Source: Bacteroidales bacterium
Lineage (GTDB): Bacteria > Bacteroidota > Bacteroidia > Bacteroidales > UBA10428
Direction of reading: 5' to 3'
Length of the DNA: 64,000 nt
NCBI GenBank assembly: GCA_016938235.1
Contig: JAFGVA010000121.1
Coordinates: 1-64,000, forward strand
In this document: piece by piece, positions 61,809 through 64,000 of the stretch
How the letters are laid out: the number at the start of each line of letters is the position of its first letter
Position numbering within the stretch: the first letter of the stretch is position 1
Translations under genes and position numbers: made by a program
Notes under the pieces: generated by a model
Seen by the model: only the letters and a program-made list of their open reading frames with translations
Told to the model about the DNA's origin: nothing
Databases searched by the model: none

Positions 61809-63183
61809 CAGGAATGGTAATATTTTCCAATCCTTCTGACTGCAAATGGTTCTTGTAATTTTGCTGTACGTCAAAATCGCCATGAACAAGGAAGGTTTGC
61901 TTAATTTTATTAAAATCCTGGAATTTGAGAAATTCGGTCATTTCTTTATAATCGCCATGACCACTGAATGAATCTATTCTCTGAATGTCGGCTTGAACCA
62001 GATAGCGGTTGCCGTGTATTGATACTGAGGGTTCGCCCCGTAAAATTCTGGCTCCCAGGGTTGCCGGAGCACAATATCCAACAGCCAGAATGGTGTTTCT
62101 TGAATCAGAGATCGTATTGGCCAGGTGGTGTTTTACCCTACCGGCTTCCATCATACCCGATGCAGAAATTATAATTATAGGTTTTTTAATTGTATTCAGT
62201 TTCTTCGAATTCTGGTGGCTGGTAATATAGTGCAGCGTGTTAAATCCAAAGGGATCAGGGTCTGTTTCCATTACTTCCATTACATCGTTGTTAAAACACT
62301 CGGGGTGCATCCGGAAAACATTGGTGGCGTTTACAGCCAGCGGACTGTCAACATAAACCGGGATTTTTGGTAAAAGCCTGTCGTTATAAAGGTTGTTAAG
62401 TGAATATACAATTTCCTGTGTTCTGCCTACACTGAAAGAAGGAATCACGAGCTTACCACTTTTCACTACACAAGTTTCGTTTACAACTTTTAACAGGGTT
62501 TCTTCGGCTTCTTTTGTTGTTGAGTGCAGCCTGTCGCCATAAGTTGCTTCGGTAATAAGAATATCGGTCTGAGGGAAAATTTGAGGTGATTTTAAGATAC
62601 GGTTTGTTGGCCGGCCTATGTCACCGGTATACGCTATTCGTTTAATTTCACCTTTATCTTTTATGGCAATATTTGCTACACCGCTGCCCAACATGTGACC
62701 TGTATTTGTAAATTTTACGTTGACATTATCGTCTATTCTTAGTTTCCGGTCGTAGGCAATACCTATAAAAAGTTCCATGCATGCTATTGCATCAGCTTTG
62801 GTATAGAGTGGTTCAACAGGAGGTTGGCCACGCTGAGCTCTTTTTTTGTTGAAGGTATGCGTATCATATTCCTGAATATGTCCGGAATCTGCCAGCATTA
62901 TAGCACATAAATCGCGTGTAGCATTGGTACAAATTACAGATCCCCTGAAGCCAAGTTTATAGATATAAGGGATTAAACCGGAGTGGTCAATATGCGCATG
63001 GGTTAAAATTAAGTGGTCGATTTCAGGAGGATCAAAGCCCAGTTTCTTATTTAAATCGGCTGTTTCCAAACCTTTCCCCTGGTACATTCCGCAATCCAAA
63101 AGAATTTTTTTACCCTGCTCGGTGATAATCAGGTGTTTGCTGCCTGTTACTTCGCGTGCAGCACCCAGAAATTTTATACGCAT
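61783..63183 (-). CDS. beta-CASP metallo-beta-lactamase-fold nuclease
   Basis: A 466-residue protein of the RNase/CPSF-73-like MBL family. Metal motif HAHIDHSG (H62, H64, D66, H67), further ligands in TNTGHMLGSG and AYTGDIGRP, and a beta-CASP domain (~210-380; SFSVGRTQEIVYSL, ISASGMMEAGRVKHHL). It ends with the RNA-specificity segment IDSFSGHGDYKEM and VHGD. Probably an RNA-processing exo/endonuclease. Complete; overlaps the downstream convergent membrane gene by 26 bases. Confidence 0.9.
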   Translation of the reverse strand: MRIKFLGAAREVTGSKHLIITEQGKKILLDCGMYQGKGLETADLNKKLGFDPPEIDHLILTHAHIDHSGLIPYIYKLGFRGSVICTNATRDLCAIMLADSGHIQEYDTHTFNKKRAQRGQPPVEPLYTKADAIACMELFIGIAYDRKLRIDDNVNVKFTNTGHMLGSGVANIAIKDKGEIKRIAYTGDIGRPTNRILKSPQIFPQTDILITEATYGDRLHSTTKEAEETLLKVVNETCVVKSGKLVIPSFSVGRTQEIVYSLNNLYNDRLLPKIPVYVDSPLAVNATNVFRMHPECFNNDVMEVMETDPDPFGFNTLHYITSHQNSKKLNTIKKPIIIISASGMMEAGRVKHHLANTISDSRNTILAVGYCAPATLGARILRGEPSVSIHGNRYLVQADIQRIDSFSGHGDYKEMTEFLKFQDFNKIKQTFLVHGDFDVQQNYKNHLQSEGLENITIPAIGEEFEV

Positions 63184-63276
63184 AACAATTATTTTGAGAT
63201 ACTATCTCAACAAAGCTAATAGAAAAAAGATAATATGCTAATTCAAGTTATTCAGCTTTTATGAATAATACAAAAA

Positions 63277-63312
63277 AAACCGTCATACCTCTGTCCAGAG
63301 CATGACGGTTCA
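63277..63312 (-). terminator. terminator after the YceI gene
   Basis: AACCGTCAT pairs with ATGACGGTT around a ~14-base loop; the plus-strand A8 run gives the minus-strand U run. It is ~22 bases after the YceI stop. Confidence 0.75.
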
Positions 63313-63332
63313 TTTAATCTAAAAATGTATAT

Positions 63333-63899
63333 TTATTTGACTACTACTTTTACTTTCATGGTAAAATCATCATGAATAGCCTTATCGCCAAGGTTGTCAA
63401 AGAAAGATTTTGAACCATACCGCACATCATATTTCGAACGGTCAACAGTTATTTTGGCGCTGTAATTTTCACCATCTCTTTTAACTGTAAACTCTATCGG
63501 ATGGGTTTTTCCTTTGATGGTTAAATCTCCTGAAACTTTTGCCTCGTTGTTTGAAAAAGTCGAACTTTTTTTGATAACCAGTTCCGATGTCGGATATTTT
63601 TCCACACCGAAGAAATCATCGGATTTCAGGTGACCAACCAGTTTTTCGTTCCATTCACCTTCGAGGTCGCTGTTTGTTATTGTTGTCATATCAATGACGA
63701 ATTTACCACTTGCAATATTATTGTCTTTAACAACAAAATTGCCTTCTTTTAAAGATATATTACCGTAGTGTTCACCACCAACTTTTTTTCCTTTCCATTC
63801 TAAGGATGATTTTTCAGGGTCAACAGTAAATTCTTGTGCTGATATTGATGTTGCAATTATTGTAGCAACAACAATTGAAAATAGGTTTAATTTTCTCAT
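63333..63899 (-). CDS. YceI-family periplasmic lipid-binding protein
   Basis: A 188-residue exported protein. I start at 63899 (MRKLNLFSIVVATIIATSISAQ) for a clean signal peptide; the frame opens at 63926. The lipocalin-like YceI fold shows the family marks FTVDPEKSSLEWKGKKVGG, GKFVIDMTTI, HLKSDDFFGVEKYP, VSGDLTIKGKTHPIEF and a final DDFTMKVKV. YceI proteins bind long isoprenoid or polyisoprenoid lipids. It may be in one operon with the partial gene upstream (40 bases). Confidence 0.92.
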   Translation of the reverse strand: MRKLNLFSIVVATIIATSISAQEFTVDPEKSSLEWKGKKVGGEHYGNISLKEGNFVVKDNNIASGKFVIDMTTITNSDLEGEWNEKLVGHLKSDDFFGVEKYPTSELVIKKSSTFSNNEAKVSGDLTIKGKTHPIEFTVKRDGENYSAKITVDRSKYDVRYGSKSFFDNLGDKAIHDDFTMKVKVVVK

Positions 63900-63938
63900 T
63901 GTATTAAAATTTAAGTTAGTATTCAATTTTTGTTTTAT

Positions 63939-64000
63939 TTATTCAGGTACTTCAATATTCAAAATGTGGGCATCTTTTTTTGCGTGTATCTCAAACTTTC
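63939..64000 (-). CDS. C-terminal end of an unidentified protein (partial)
   Basis: The last ~20 codons of a minus-strand gene that enters from beyond the window edge, reading KFEIHAKKDAHILNIEVPE then stop (63939-63941). The DAHILNIEVP ending recalls pirin/cupin-type proteins that often neighbour yceI, but the fragment is too short to name. Confidence 0.4.
   Translation of the reverse strand, partial: KFEIHAKKDAHILNIEVPE

Noticed and set aside
1..64000. CRISPR arrays, tRNA/rRNA genes, prophage or an intact transposon
   Set aside because: No regular spacer-repeat pattern, no tRNA-like cloverleaf, and no integrase, transposase or phage structural gene was seen on either strand.

Overview
The window is chromosomal DNA of a low-GC member of the Bacteroidota, most likely an anaerobic or facultative marine/sediment lineage near the Bacteroidales/Marinilabiliales. 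The evidence is: several proteins with type IX secretion (T9SS) C-terminal sorting domains; gldE-gldD; a PorP/SprF protein; promoters with the Bacteroidota -7 box TAnnTTTG; ferredoxin-dependent 2-oxoacid oxidoreductase (KorAB); futalosine hydrolase (menaquinone by the futalosine route); a bacterial GGGP synthase; and an AURKAIP1/COX24-type 29-residue basic protein. No tRNA, rRNA, CRISPR array or intact transposase was seen.

Layout. 0-6.3 kb is an accessory block: a 5'-broken gingipain-like C25 protease, a radical SAM/lipoprotein pair (the rSAM/lipoprotein system of unknown function), a frameshifted PorP/SprF gene and a HYR-repeat T9SS cargo with a nonsense codon in its sorting domain. 6.3-9.7 kb is a large secreted CotH-kinase/lamin-tail protein. 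9.7-20.2 kb (mostly minus) carries a double-receiver PEP-synthase-like protein with korAB, a DsbD-type reductase, RNase G, the 29-residue protein and HU. 20.3-26.7 kb has mutY, a secreted esterase-like protein, ssb, and the gldE-gldD-PPTase-GGGPS operon. A possible small RNA lies at about 26.8-27.0 kb.

27-38.4 kb holds a methyltransferase, the ychF-crcB-phosphatase-like operon, transketolase, a vWA protein, a multi-pass coiled-coil membrane protein, mqnB and folE. 38.4-45 kb holds a SiaC-like regulator, a lipid kinase, VOC, SDR and acyltransferase genes, a BASS transporter and a flavin reductase, followed by a 115-bp inverted-repeat element. 45-53 kb has a secreted DUF362/propeller protein, DUF4924 and S4 genes, gdhA and a hemerythrin, interspersed with gene remnants: a collapsed histidine kinase and a Crp/flavodoxin deletion fusion. 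52.6-57.7 kb is a threonine operon (thrA, HAD phosphatase, thrC, thrH). 57.9-64 kb has fabD, two related STAS-like genes, two hsp20 genes behind a sigma-54-like promoter, a beta-CASP MBL protein and YceI.

Most worth a second look: a PafA-type phosphatase homologue in which almost every metal and active-site residue is replaced (27900-29549); the rSAM/lipoprotein pair; ThrH taking the place of homoserine kinase in the thr operon; the sigma-54-like promoter with phased upstream repeats at hsp20; and several gene-decay scars that can be read base by base. All functional calls come from reading the sequence and from memory of families; no database search was run.
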